This document shows, in pieces, positions 1-7,915 of a stretch of DNA of 32,715 nucleotides. The DNA comes from Pseudomonadota bacterium. GTDB lineage: Bacteria > Myxococcota_A > UBA9042 > GCA-2863065. The position numbers and the translations under genes were made by a program. The notes beneath the pieces are model-generated. The model worked only from the letters and a program-made list of their open reading frames with translations, did no database searches and was not told the origin of the DNA. Every line of letters begins with the position of its first letter. Positions within the stretch are counted from its first letter, which is position 1. The DNA is taken from the NCBI GenBank assembly GCA_002863065.1, contig PKDL01000252.1, positions 1 through 32,715 of the forward strand, read 5' to 3'.

Positions 1-4
1 GGTA

Positions 5-445
5 CTACGACAGAGTGTGACGCGTCGTCCGGTCTTCGATGCGATGAGCCATCGGCCGGAAAATTAGTTCAGCTAACATCACCCCATATAGGGGAGAAAG
101 AAGTGCCACTGCCATTGCAGGACCAATTTTCGAGGGGTCTTCGAGGTCCGCAAGCATAAGGACTACGCCGATAAGCACCCCAATTATACCGCTGGAAGTC
201 GACAACGAGCGTAGCGTTCTCATTACGTTCAGATTGTGCTGCGCCTCGGCCGGCGTGATCGGCTCCGTACCTACCGCAGTTTTAAGTGCATTTAGCACGC
301 CGGATGGTGAATAAAAGGCGGCCGCAATAAGAAAGGTCGGTGCGAAAACGATGATCACCGACGGAGCATCAAAGAACGATCCGGGCGAGCCCAGCGAGGA
401 CATACCGACGATGAAGCATCCGAATCCAAGAATAAAAAATATCAA
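5..445 (-). CDS. Short MotA/TolQ/ExbB-type proton-channel protein
   Basis: Likely an inner-membrane stator-type subunit that would pair with a MotB- or ExbD-like partner. Hydrophobic segments fall near residues 1-17, 27-45, 85-101 and 110-128, the four-helix plan of MotA. The last two contain the MotA-like signatures GIIGVLIGVVLML and IGPAMAVALLSPLYG. At about 146 residues it is far shorter than flagellar MotA (about 250-290). The cytoplasmic loop between helices 2 and 3 is only about 37 residues and the C-terminal tail is minimal. An in-frame GTG at 454 is possible, but AAGGAG would then touch the start codon; the TTG at 445 sits 8 nt downstream of it, so I prefer TTG. The gene follows comEC on the same strand by about 118 nt. 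A MotB-like partner could lie just beyond the left edge. The family call is firm; the role is unknown. Confidence 0.75.
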   Translation of the reverse strand: MIFFILGFGCFIVGMSSLGSPGSFFDAPSVIIVFAPTFLIAAAFYSPSGVLNALKTAVGTEPITPAEAQHNLNVMRTLRSLSTSSGIIGVLIGVVLMLADLEDPSKIGPAMAVALLSPLYGVMLAELIFRPMAHRIEDRTTRHTLS

Positions 446-563
446 TGTCCTCACTCCTTAGCTTCGAAAGACAGAACGGGTCTGTGACAGAAAGTATGTG
501 CTGCACTATGCCTTTTTAGTGAATCGGCTGTTTCGACCAAAATCCCAATGAATTTATTCGCTA

Positions 564-2978
564 TTAATTTTCCGTATGCGTTTTGAAAGCACTGCAAAAG
601 CGTCTGAGGTGTGCATTGGAAGCGTACGGAACGACCTGGAACCCATGTCCGTTGGTCTGTACCTGCACCGCACCACAACGGCCTGTGACCCAGAAGGGTA
701 TGTTCGCATTTCGGTATCGCTCTTCCACGTGCGTATGCGGCAGACCGAAGTGTCCACCGTCTTCTGCTTGCACCACGGCGAACGATGGACGTGTGATGCC
801 AATAAGTCCGTGACCAGACGACGTTTTACTGCCGTGATGTGGAACTTTCAAAACGTCGACTGACGATAAGTGGGGCAGCAGAGCCCGTTCAGCGCGCGAT
901 TCAATATCACCGGTGAAAAGAGCTGAGAACGACCGATATCGGACTTCAAGCACCAGTGATGCGTCATTTGCAGACCAGTGGGAGGTCTCGGGTGCGATGC
1001 GCTCTGCGAGAAATGGCCGAAGGGTCACGCCTTGCCATTCGATACGGTCTGATTCGGCCGTGGACATATCGATAAAGTCGATGTCAGCGCTGGCAATGCG
1101 TCTGCGGAGGTCCTTCCATTTGGTATCGCGTGTTTGGTGGCCGTTGAACCAGATGACCTGAGGTCTGAACGATTGGAATACTCTGTACAACCCACCGTAG
1201 TGGTCGGGATGTGCGTGGCTAATGATGGCGAGGTCGATTTGCTTGACTCCGAGCGCACGCAAGGCTGGCACGACGACGCGGCCCCCTGGATCGCGGACGC
1301 CATGCGGGTCACCGCCGGCGTCGATCAAGATAGCGTGTCCGTCTGTTCGCTGTAAGACGATACAGTCCCCGTGCCCGACGTCTAAAAACGTGATGTGCAA
1401 CTCAGGGTTTGGTGCTTCAGATGTCTTGTGTACAGTGGCTGCCAATATGAGGATTAGTCCGAAGCGTTTCGCTTTTGGCCAAACGCGTTTTCTCCAGGCT
1501 CTAGTTGTCCTTCCGCAGACAATCGAGATCGCAAGAACACTTGCGATAGTAATTGTTGTTCGTGAATCCCAGATCGGGCCCTGACTTTGTTCTATGACCC
1601 AGGACAGCAGGTCACATGCTGTCTCGGCCCACAAGGTGAGACCGGTATCAGCAATCGTCACCGGTAGATGGCATATGTCTAGTACCAGTAACAGCATTCC
1701 TGGAACCACTAATCCGTAGGCTGCAATCGGTATGGCCACGAGATTAGTCAGCAAGCCGAGCGGTGCAAACGTATCAAAGTAATACAGGACGAAAGGCAGC
1801 GTTCCTAAAGTGCACAAAGTGCTCACCCACAAAGATTCACCCACGAGCTGCACGGCCTTTGCTATCGTTCGGAATGGCCAGGGCTGGCAGTAATTTCTTA
1901 GCCACTTCCGTCCTGTATCCAGGCCTATGATTAGCGCGGTTACGGCGCCGAAACTCAGTTGTATTGATGGGTCGACCAGCCCCCTCGGGTTCCCTCCGAG
2001 TAGACATGCAAAGGCGAATGCGAGGGCACCTACACGATCGGGAGCACGTAACACGATCCGACCAATAGCCAAAGCGGTCACCATCCACGCTGCTCGTTCA
2101 CCTGAGGGAGGCGAGCCTGCGATGAACACGTAGCTCCAAGCGACTCCCATTGCGATGACTGCAGCTGGTTGTATCGCGGCGAAGCGGCGTGTCCAAAAAG
2201 GGCAGAAAAATGCAATGAGACGCCATGAGACCGCATAGGCTGACCATGCTAAGAGCCCGATATGGAGTCCTGAAATTGCCAGCAGGTGACTAGTTCCTGT
2301 GCGTTGATAGGTATTCTTGATCGTTCTGGGAATGGCCCCTGCATCGCCGAGTATCAATCCGAGTAGGTGTGCACGAGCTATGCTTGGTGCCGAGCGTATT
2401 CGTTCGCGGTATCCGCTTCGGATGTTGTCCACCGGTCCGGTGGGATGAGGGGTCAGACGTGGTTTATTTGAGTGTGCACGAAACCGAATACCACGCCGGA
2501 GCCACACCCGCGCAGCATCTGGTACTCCTGGATTGAAATGCGGCCAAATAGGGCGGAGTACAACGGCATCACACATTATCTGCCCCGGCACCGGTAAGGC
2601 CTCGACGGCACCGCTCGTGACGCGAACTCTGCCGACGATAGGTTGCATATTCACGCGCACGTGATTGAGCAATACGACGCCCCCTGTCTCCGTTTTTCGC
2701 GGTACCGATGCGGCTTTCCCACAGAGCTGAACAGGCTTTTGAGTCCACCGTCTGTTCGGTACTGGTGGAATATCTGGAGTGACCACCAGCGATGGGAGAC
2801 TCCAAAGAACACCGAAGATTATGTGGGTTGCAACGCGGATATTTCGTCGTCGTAGCCACCAGCCAATGGCGATAAGTGCTCCGCTCAAGCATATGGGCCA
2901 TATTGGGGTACAGAGGACAGAGACAACCGAGGTTGCGATTCCACCTACAATAGAAAACCAGCCGGGGTGTACTGCCAC
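564..2978 (-). CDS. comEC: ComEC/Rec2 DNA-uptake channel protein
   Basis: Inner-membrane channel that carries single-stranded DNA into the cytoplasm during natural transformation. The order is typical: hydrophobic helices in the first 75 residues, an OB/DUF4131-like soluble part, then the Competence membrane domain with the hallmark HLLAISGLHIGL near residue 231. A C-terminal metallo-beta-lactamase domain follows, with FLDVGHGDC near 531 and the metal-binding HAHPDHYGG near 588. The 804-residue length is normal for full-length ComEC, and the metal site looks intact, so a nuclease-active C-terminus is plausible. The GTG start at 2978 is the first start after an in-frame TGA and has no convincing Shine-Dalgarno; a slightly later start cannot be excluded. 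It lies 125 nt downstream of the M20-like gene and may share its transcript. No other competence gene is visible. Confidence 0.93.
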   Translation of the reverse strand: MAVHPGWFSIVGGIATSVVSVLCTPIWPICLSGALIAIGWWLRRRNIRVATHIIFGVLWSLPSLVVTPDIPPVPNRRWTQKPVQLCGKAASVPRKTETGGVVLLNHVRVNMQPIVGRVRVTSGAVEALPVPGQIMCDAVVLRPIWPHFNPGVPDAARVWLRRGIRFRAHSNKPRLTPHPTGPVDNIRSGYRERIRSAPSIARAHLLGLILGDAGAIPRTIKNTYQRTGTSHLLAISGLHIGLLAWSAYAVSWRLIAFFCPFWTRRFAAIQPAAVIAMGVAWSYVFIAGSPPSGERAAWMVTALAIGRIVLRAPDRVGALAFAFACLLGGNPRGLVDPSIQLSFGAVTALIIGLDTGRKWLRNYCQPWPFRTIAKAVQLVGESLWVSTLCTLGTLPFVLYYFDTFAPLGLLTNLVAIPIAAYGLVVPGMLLLVLDICHLPVTIADTGLTLWAETACDLLSWVIEQSQGPIWDSRTTITIASVLAISIVCGRTTRAWRKRVWPKAKRFGLILILAATVHKTSEAPNPELHITFLDVGHGDCIVLQRTDGHAILIDAGGDPHGVRDPGGRVVVPALRALGVKQIDLAIISHAHPDHYGGLYRVFQSFRPQVIWFNGHQTRDTKWKDLRRRIASADIDFIDMSTAESDRIEWQGVTLRPFLAERIAPETSHWSANDASLVLEVRYRSFSALFTGDIESRAERALLPHLSSVDVLKVPHHGSKTSSGHGLIGITRPSFAVVQAEDGGHFGLPHTHVEERYRNANIPFWVTGRCGAVQVQTNGHGFQVVPYASNAHLRRFCSAFKTHTEN

Positions 2979-3103
2979 ACCGTGGGTAACGCATCAATCA
3001 TGCTAAGTATCTCGTTCTGAGCGCGATATTTTGATGTTACTCCCAGTTGCTGAGTAACGTTGGCTGTCTCATCAGTGACTCTTCTGAACTTAGGATCGTC
3101 GTC

Positions 3104-4492
3104 TTACCGGCAGCACATGCGGCGAATCACATACTCGTAAAGGTCAGCAGCGCGCTCGATATGGTTTAGAGGGACATGCTCATTACCTCGCCCATGTAAT
3201 TCGGCTTGTCGCCCTGGCCCAAAGACGACCGTTTCTACCTGATACGCTGGTAGAAGCCAGGCCTCGGTCGCGAGAGGGAAATGACCGGTCACCGGTGGAA
3301 TACCGAGTCGATATAGACCTCTTCTGCATGTTTTGAGGAGTCGGCCTTTTCCGGCGGCATCGAATGGAAGTACGCTACGCGCGATATCGACTCGGCTTAC
3401 CAGGTGTTCGGGGAGCAACCGCTGTACTTCAGAACGAACGTCTTGGACCAGCACCTCGGTATTTTCTCCGGGTAAAGGCCAATGTTGGAGAGCGAACTCC
3501 AGCCCGTCCCGTACGGGACGGATCGCTGAGAATAGGCTCGGTGCCGAGTTCACGCGAGACCATAGTGGGCGGTGCCAACGGACTAGCTGCATCAATCGCG
3601 GAGATATCGCAGTGAATGCTGACAGGATCGTGTCTTCGGCTGACCCAGGAGTCGTTCTTGCCAAATGGAACTTCAAGTCTGGAGATCGCGGTGGAGTGGC
3701 CTCATTTGTGGCGATCGAGAACGTGGGTGGCTTGTCGTGAGCAGCGGAGAGTTGGTGAACGGAGAAAACACACTGCTGTCGAAGTGAGTGTATTGCCTTG
3801 AGGGTTCTTCCGACTCGATTTGCCCTCGAAATAGCATCTGTGTTCATCGGACCAGTGAGTTCTGCGTCGTACGTGTATTCTCCCGCAGGAGGGCTGGTCT
3901 TGGTTTGGCAAATTTCGATTCGGAGGTCGAGCTCCCCCGGATGAGTGTGCGCCAATTCTAAATTAGTCCCTGCTCCGACCAGTGCCATATCCGGGGCGCA
4001 TACTCCAGAGTCCATCAAGTGCATGATGCCGCTTACATGCGCGGCTGAACCAAATAGCCCAGCTAAAATTAGGGGCTGCTTATATTCGTTCCGGTCGATA
4101 CGGCTGGCCGCATGCGCTTTTATAAGGAGGTCTGGTAGTCCGGCAGTGGCGCCATGGGCGTACAGAGCGCCGTCTCTCCATGTGCTATTTCTCGGATTCT
4201 CTTCCGTAACAGTCCACTGTGTCGCGTCTGCGGTACCTTGTGGCCGAATGGCTGTGGAAAGCAGCAGTCCCCCGCGAGTGTAGGGCCCTCTCAAGCCGAT
4301 CAAGTTCGTTGACTCCGTATCTGAGAATGAGGCTGCTTGTTCGATGATTTGAAAGTCTGCCCAGTCGAGCAGATCCATAAGATACACCAGTAATGCGCGG
4401 TATCCCGTAGGGGTTGCTAAGTCGTACGTGAGCGTCTGTTGTATGGCTCGCGGTAAGTCGAAGGCAGCTGTCATCGTGTTGAAGTGTTGCAT
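3104..4492 (-). CDS. M20-family (ArgE/DapE-like) protein lacking the metal site
   Basis: The fold is recognisable along its length: GGLLLS near residue 74, WTVTEENP then RDGALYAHG at 93-114, LVGAGTNLEL near 171, and C-terminal TEAWLL plus TVVFGPG near 409-427. These align with ArgE segments for acetylornithine deacetylase. The residues that bind the two metals or act as general base are replaced: GHTD becomes TAIR (A81, R83), TADMKG becomes TAGLPD (A117), DEE becomes GSA (S149, A150) and GEPT becomes GAGT (A174). Only the last histidine (H433) remains. It is therefore probably a binding or scaffold protein, not a hydrolase; this is inferred from hand alignment to remembered family motifs. No signal peptide is evident. 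AGGA lies 7 nt before the ATG. It is divergent from dtd, with 30 nt between start codons. Confidence 0.75.
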   Translation of the reverse strand: MQHFNTMTAAFDLPRAIQQTLTYDLATPTGYRALLVYLMDLLDWADFQIIEQAASFSDTESTNLIGLRGPYTRGGLLLSTAIRPQGTADATQWTVTEENPRNSTWRDGALYAHGATAGLPDLLIKAHAASRIDRNEYKQPLILAGLFGSAAHVSGIMHLMDSGVCAPDMALVGAGTNLELAHTHPGELDLRIEICQTKTSPPAGEYTYDAELTGPMNTDAISRANRVGRTLKAIHSLRQQCVFSVHQLSAAHDKPPTFSIATNEATPPRSPDLKFHLARTTPGSAEDTILSAFTAISPRLMQLVRWHRPLWSRVNSAPSLFSAIRPVRDGLEFALQHWPLPGENTEVLVQDVRSEVQRLLPEHLVSRVDIARSVLPFDAAGKGRLLKTCRRGLYRLGIPPVTGHFPLATEAWLLPAYQVETVVFGPGRQAELHGRGNEHVPLNHIERAADLYEYVIRRMCCR

Positions 4493-4522
4493 GCGGTCAT
4501 CCTGTCGGGCAACGTCCCCATT

Positions 4523-4972
4523 ATGCGTATTGTTTTACAGCGAGTTAGTCGTGCATCTGTCACCGTCGATAAGACGGTTACCGGTGCTATCGAGCAGGGA
4601 TTCCTTGCATTGGTCGGGGTAGGACAGGAAGACGATGAGCGAGATGTGGATTACCTCGTCGAAAAGACCGCGGGTCTTCGAGTCTTTGTGGACGATGCAG
4701 GGAAAATGAATCGTTCGGTAGTGGATGTAGAAGGTGATGTGTTGGCTGTAAGTCAATTCACGTTGTACGGGGACTGTCGGAAAGGTCGTCGTCCAAGCTT
4801 TGTTGCCGCGATGGCTCCTGAGCGGGCAAACCAGTTGTTTGAAAGATACGTTGCAGGATTGCGAGCGAAGGGTCTGAGTACTCCTACCGGGGTCTTTGGC
4901 GCTCATATGGATGTTGATTTATTGAATGATGGGCCAGTTACGCTTCTTCTGTGCTCAAAGAAATCGTTCTAG
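4523..4972 (+). CDS. dtd: D-aminoacyl-tRNA deacylase
   Basis: Cytoplasmic proofreading enzyme that hydrolyses D-amino acids (and glycine from mischarged tRNA-Ala) off tRNA. The N-terminus MRIVLQRVSRASVTV, the active-site strand AVSQFTLYGD near residue 76 and the C-terminal NDGPVTLLL with its Gly-cisPro element are all diagnostic of DTD1. The reading frame is open 13 codons upstream, to 4484, but family proteins begin at MRIV, so the ATG at 4523 is chosen; this gives 149 residues, the usual length. The Shine-Dalgarno is weak. The gene ends 3 nt before the tolB stop codon on the other strand, so the two genes converge with no room for a conventional terminator between them. Confidence 0.96.
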   Translation: MRIVLQRVSRASVTVDKTVTGAIEQGFLALVGVGQEDDERDVDYLVEKTAGLRVFVDDAGKMNRSVVDVEGDVLAVSQFTLYGDCRKGRRPSFVAAMAPERANQLFERYVAGLRAKGLSTPTGVFGAHMDVDLLNDGPVTLLLCSKKSF

Positions 4973-4975
4973 TGA

Positions 4976-6340
4976 TCAACGTACGGGCGGCCGTTCCCAT
5001 GCGGGAGTAAAGTATTCACCCGGTCCGCGTGATACTTGTCGGGCCTCGCGGCCGTCCGATGTCATAATCCAAATGGCTCGACTACCAGAACGGTCACTAG
5101 AAAATGCAATGTACCGGCCGTCGGCAGAGAAGCAGGGCTCTTCATTACTTCCTGTTTCTGTGAGTCGACGAACGACATTAGTGTCTAGTTGAATTTCGAA
5201 AATTTGATATCGCTCGCCACCGGTCATCGCGCTGTAGACAATGCGTGGTCCGATAGGAGACCAATCCGGACCCGTGTTGTATCCGCCGACTTGTGGTAGC
5301 CGGTCGACTTGGGCGCTTTTTAGGTTGAATCTCGCTATCTGAGGCCGCCCAGTATACCGGTCAGTGACGAAAGCAAGTTCATTTCCTTCGGGCGACCAAG
5401 TCGGTGACGTATCAATTGCTGGGTGATGAGTGACTCTTAGACGCTCTTTTCCCGATACAGAATCCAAAACATAAATCTCTGGGTTCCCGTCGCGACTGAG
5501 AGTGAGTGCTACTTTCTTTCCGTCGCGGTAAAAAGCAGCCCCCGTGTTCATGCGTGGTCTAGTGGAGAAGGGGCGGTTACCGATATAGAGGTCGGGATTA
5601 TTCTTTTTGAATGATGTGTAGGCAACGACTCCTCGGGAAGTCCAAGCTGGGAGAACGTTAATTGAGCCGTTTTGGGTGACATGTCTTTCGAATTCGCCGT
5701 CGATGTCCATGACCCTGATTTCTTTAGAACCTCCGCGCTTAAGTCGGTGTGCAAAGGCGAGCTGCATGCTGAGAACACCTGCTTTACCGGTAAAATGTCG
5801 AATCACCCCATCTACCCAACGCGATGCTGCCCGCTTTACAGTAAGCGGATCTGCGCTCGGAAGGCGCTGTTCTTCGAATGGTAATTCAACCCACCGACCC
5901 GCTTCCGTTAGGTACAGACGTAGGGTGATCCGGAGTTCTCCGTTTTGGCGACGCAGGGCTCCCTTTACGACGGCATAGGCTCCGATGTCGTGCCATGCTT
6001 GATAGTCGACGGTAGTTTTTCCCAGATGTTCCAATGTTCGCTGCGGCGGGTACGTCGATTCGTTCAGCACTGTGAAGAAGCCGGACCAGCTCAGTTGTTG
6101 ATGAAGATGGGTGAATAGCCGGTTTGATACTTGGCTTGAGCGGCTTTGTTTATCGACATCGAAGATACGATCGACGGCCATTGGAAATAATCGGAAGACG
6201 GTAGGGTCTGACAGCGATTCGCATGCTCCACCGATACATGCTTCTCCCACGGTACACTCTTCAGTACTTGCGCAAAATGTGAAGTCAGCGGGAGGCTGAA
6301 TAAGCAGTAGTGCGGTAATTGCGATACCAATACTGCTCAC
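4976..6340 (-). CDS. tolB: Tol-Pal system periplasmic protein TolB
   Basis: Periplasmic beta-propeller of the Tol system, which links TolA to Pal and outer-membrane constriction. A signal-peptide-like start (residues 1-17) leads to an N-terminal TolB domain (about 45-185) and then about six propeller blades with repeats such as DTSPTWSPEGNELAFVTDR, GPDWSPIGPRIVYSA and EEPCFSADGRYIAFSSDR. The total of 454 residues is close to E. coli TolB at 430. An oddity is a small cysteine cluster at the mature N-terminus (C23, C29, C35, C40, spacing CX5CX5CX4C), where E. coli TolB carries its TolA-binding tail. The start ATG overlaps the tolA stop as ATGA, indicating translational coupling. No pal gene follows; dtd converges from the other side. 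Confidence 0.93.
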   Translation of the reverse strand: MSSIGIAITALLLIQPPADFTFCASTEECTVGEACIGGACESLSDPTVFRLFPMAVDRIFDVDKQSRSSQVSNRLFTHLHQQLSWSGFFTVLNESTYPPQRTLEHLGKTTVDYQAWHDIGAYAVVKGALRRQNGELRITLRLYLTEAGRWVELPFEEQRLPSADPLTVKRAASRWVDGVIRHFTGKAGVLSMQLAFAHRLKRGGSKEIRVMDIDGEFERHVTQNGSINVLPAWTSRGVVAYTSFKKNNPDLYIGNRPFSTRPRMNTGAAFYRDGKKVALTLSRDGNPEIYVLDSVSGKERLRVTHHPAIDTSPTWSPEGNELAFVTDRYTGRPQIARFNLKSAQVDRLPQVGGYNTGPDWSPIGPRIVYSAMTGGERYQIFEIQLDTNVVRRLTETGSNEEPCFSADGRYIAFSSDRSGSRAIWIMTSDGREARQVSRGPGEYFTPAWERPPVR

Positions 6341-7245
6341 TGGAATAGTCTCCCATCCAAGTCCACCAGAATGCCTTTGTCATTCACAAACGCCAGTATA
6401 TCCGCGTCTGGTCGCGGCAGGCGGCGAGTCCCCCCTTCACGTGGCATAAATTGCCGTATTGCGGCTTCGGCAGCGGATGTGAATGCCTTCGAACGAGCTT
6501 TCCGTTTGAGTCGATAGGACTCTATCGAACCATCGGCCGTCATCTTCGTGATGATTAGTCGTACGATTTGCCGTTTTATCTGTTTTTTCGAAAGCGAGTT
6601 GGGTACCAGAAAAACTCGGTGCATCTCCAACGCCATTTTGCCGAAATACGTATCGAATTTTTCTTGGTCTGCGCCTTTTCCGTACATCTCGCCGTCTAGT
6701 CGGCCAGTAATCTCTTCAAACGCCGTTGGCCGGGCGCGCGGGTCATCATCGAGGTTGAAGAGGTCCCGGCGTGGGCGTTTGCGTTTGTTTCTTCGCTTGT
6801 CCAGTTGGGCTTTGCGCTTGAGGAAGTCCTTTATGGGTAGTGGCTGGAGCTTTTTAGGCTCCTCAGCCACATTGATGGACTCTTCGATTGTCTCCGGTTC
6901 TTCATACTTCTGGATTACGGGCAGCTTCGTTTTATCGGGCTCCTTACCGCCAAGCTTTGCCACCTTGAGTTCTATTTCCACGGGTTCGATACGAGGCTGA
7001 CACTCTTCTATTGAGCGACAATCTCGTTCTATCCGCCGCCTCTCGAATGCAACCTCAAGGTGTTGTGCGCGCGCTCGCAACCGTCTTGAACGCTCCCATT
7101 GAAAGGGCTCAGGCACGCGTAAGCGTACGTAGTTACTCTCCACAGTCATCAAGGTGTAGCCCAGCCCGGCATGGACTAGTATTGTTCCGGCTAATCCAAC
7201 CAAAAGCGCAGGGAAAACCGCCGCATCGTTGGATTGTCGATTCAC
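6337..7245 (-). CDS. tolA: TolA/TonB-like energy transducer
   Basis: Inner-membrane-anchored, periplasm-spanning protein that transmits the force of the TolQR motor to TolB and the outer membrane. There is one transmembrane segment (about residues 10-30), then a long charged linker rich in Glu, Lys, Arg and Pro (35-180). A compact C-terminal domain (about 195-302) follows, with VRLIITKMTADGSIESYRLK and AFTSAAEAAIRQF, typical of TonB_C/TolA_C. The linker is much shorter and less helical than E. coli TolA's, and it carries Cys at about 76 and 82. Its start overlaps the tolR stop and its stop overlaps the tolB start, both as ATGA, so it is translated as part of the tol operon. TolA is preferred over TonB because of tolQ, tolR and tolB beside it; sequence alone would not settle this. 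Confidence 0.82.
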   Translation of the reverse strand: MNRQSNDAAVFPALLVGLAGTILVHAGLGYTLMTVESNYVRLRVPEPFQWERSRRLRARAQHLEVAFERRRIERDCRSIEECQPRIEPVEIELKVAKLGGKEPDKTKLPVIQKYEEPETIEESINVAEEPKKLQPLPIKDFLKRKAQLDKRRNKRKRPRRDLFNLDDDPRARPTAFEEITGRLDGEMYGKGADQEKFDTYFGKMALEMHRVFLVPNSLSKKQIKRQIVRLIITKMTADGSIESYRLKRKARSKAFTSAAEAAIRQFMPREGGTRRLPRPDADILAFVNDKGILVDLDGRLFQ

Positions 7246-7859
7246 TTGGACTCTTTATCCTCAGCCTGTGGTCCGGTGGCGATGATATTCACCTGCTTTA
7301 TGCCATGCTCCGATCCCATAATGGCCATAAATTTCGTCGCCCATCCCCACGGAATAGATTCATCTGCTGCAAAATTGACCCGCTGTTTTTCTTGGATACG
7401 GACGTTGGGCCCAAGTACGGCTGCCGCGCGTTTAGCGCAGCGTTCGAAAGCTTGGTCAGAACGTTCGGATCCTACTTTTGAGCTGGTCTCTGCCAAGAGA
7501 GGTTCGACGCTTTTACAGTCTACGATAGCGGTGGCGTCCAGCCGAAATACCAGGTTTCGATCGAGTACCACCTTGGGCTCTCGCTGCTCACTCTCTTTCA
7601 CCTGCTTCACATTGGTATTTGGCACCGTTACCGGAACATCTTTGAGTGGGTTTTTGGGTGGCTCGGGCTTTCGGGGAACGAGATCCCGTTCAATACGTTG
7701 TGTTTCGCGTAGCTCACGTTCGGCTCGCACTGTTTCGACACTGGCAGTAATCATGAAGATAATGAGCAACACGAGCATCACGTCCACGAGTGGTGTGACA
7801 TTAATTTCGGCCAGGGTAGACGGTCCACCACCATTGCTGTTGGGGTGATTCATGCCCAT
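7242..7859 (-). CDS. tolR: TolR/ExbD-family stator protein
   Basis: Partner of TolQ in the proton-driven motor. The N-terminal segment INVTPLVDVMLVLLIIFMI (about residues 19-37) is the ExbD/TolR transmembrane helix and contains the conserved channel aspartate of the VTPLVDV motif. The periplasmic part is about 165 residues, making the whole protein 205, longer than the usual 140-150. The extra length is a basic and proline-rich stretch followed by two lone cysteines (DCKS and ERCAK). The start ATG at 7859 has GGGAGG 8 nt upstream. It lies 56 nt after tolQ and overlaps tolA by 4 nt. Confidence 0.9.
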   Translation of the reverse strand: MGMNHPNSNGGGPSTLAEINVTPLVDVMLVLLIIFMITASVETVRAERELRETQRIERDLVPRKPEPPKNPLKDVPVTVPNTNVKQVKESEQREPKVVLDRNLVFRLDATAIVDCKSVEPLLAETSSKVGSERSDQAFERCAKRAAAVLGPNVRIQEKQRVNFAADESIPWGWATKFMAIMGSEHGIKQVNIIATGPQAEDKESK

Positions 7860-7915
7860 GTCAAGGCCCTCCCGTGCGCTTTTTGGACGGTATATATTGG
7901 CGTATTAGCACGTCT

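Noticed and set aside
5-454. ZorA of a Zorya defence system
   Set aside because: ZorA is MotA-like but much longer, with a coiled-coil tail; this protein is short and no ZorB, ZorC, ZorD or ZorE gene is visible.
564-1584. Several plus-strand open frames of 70-120 codons across comEC
   Set aside because: They lie opposite a well-supported comEC frame, have no recognisable motifs and look like shadow frames.
4484-4522. 13-residue extension of dtd from 4484
   Set aside because: The first codons overlap the M20-like gene start, and DTD proteins begin at MRIVLQRV, matching ATG 4523.
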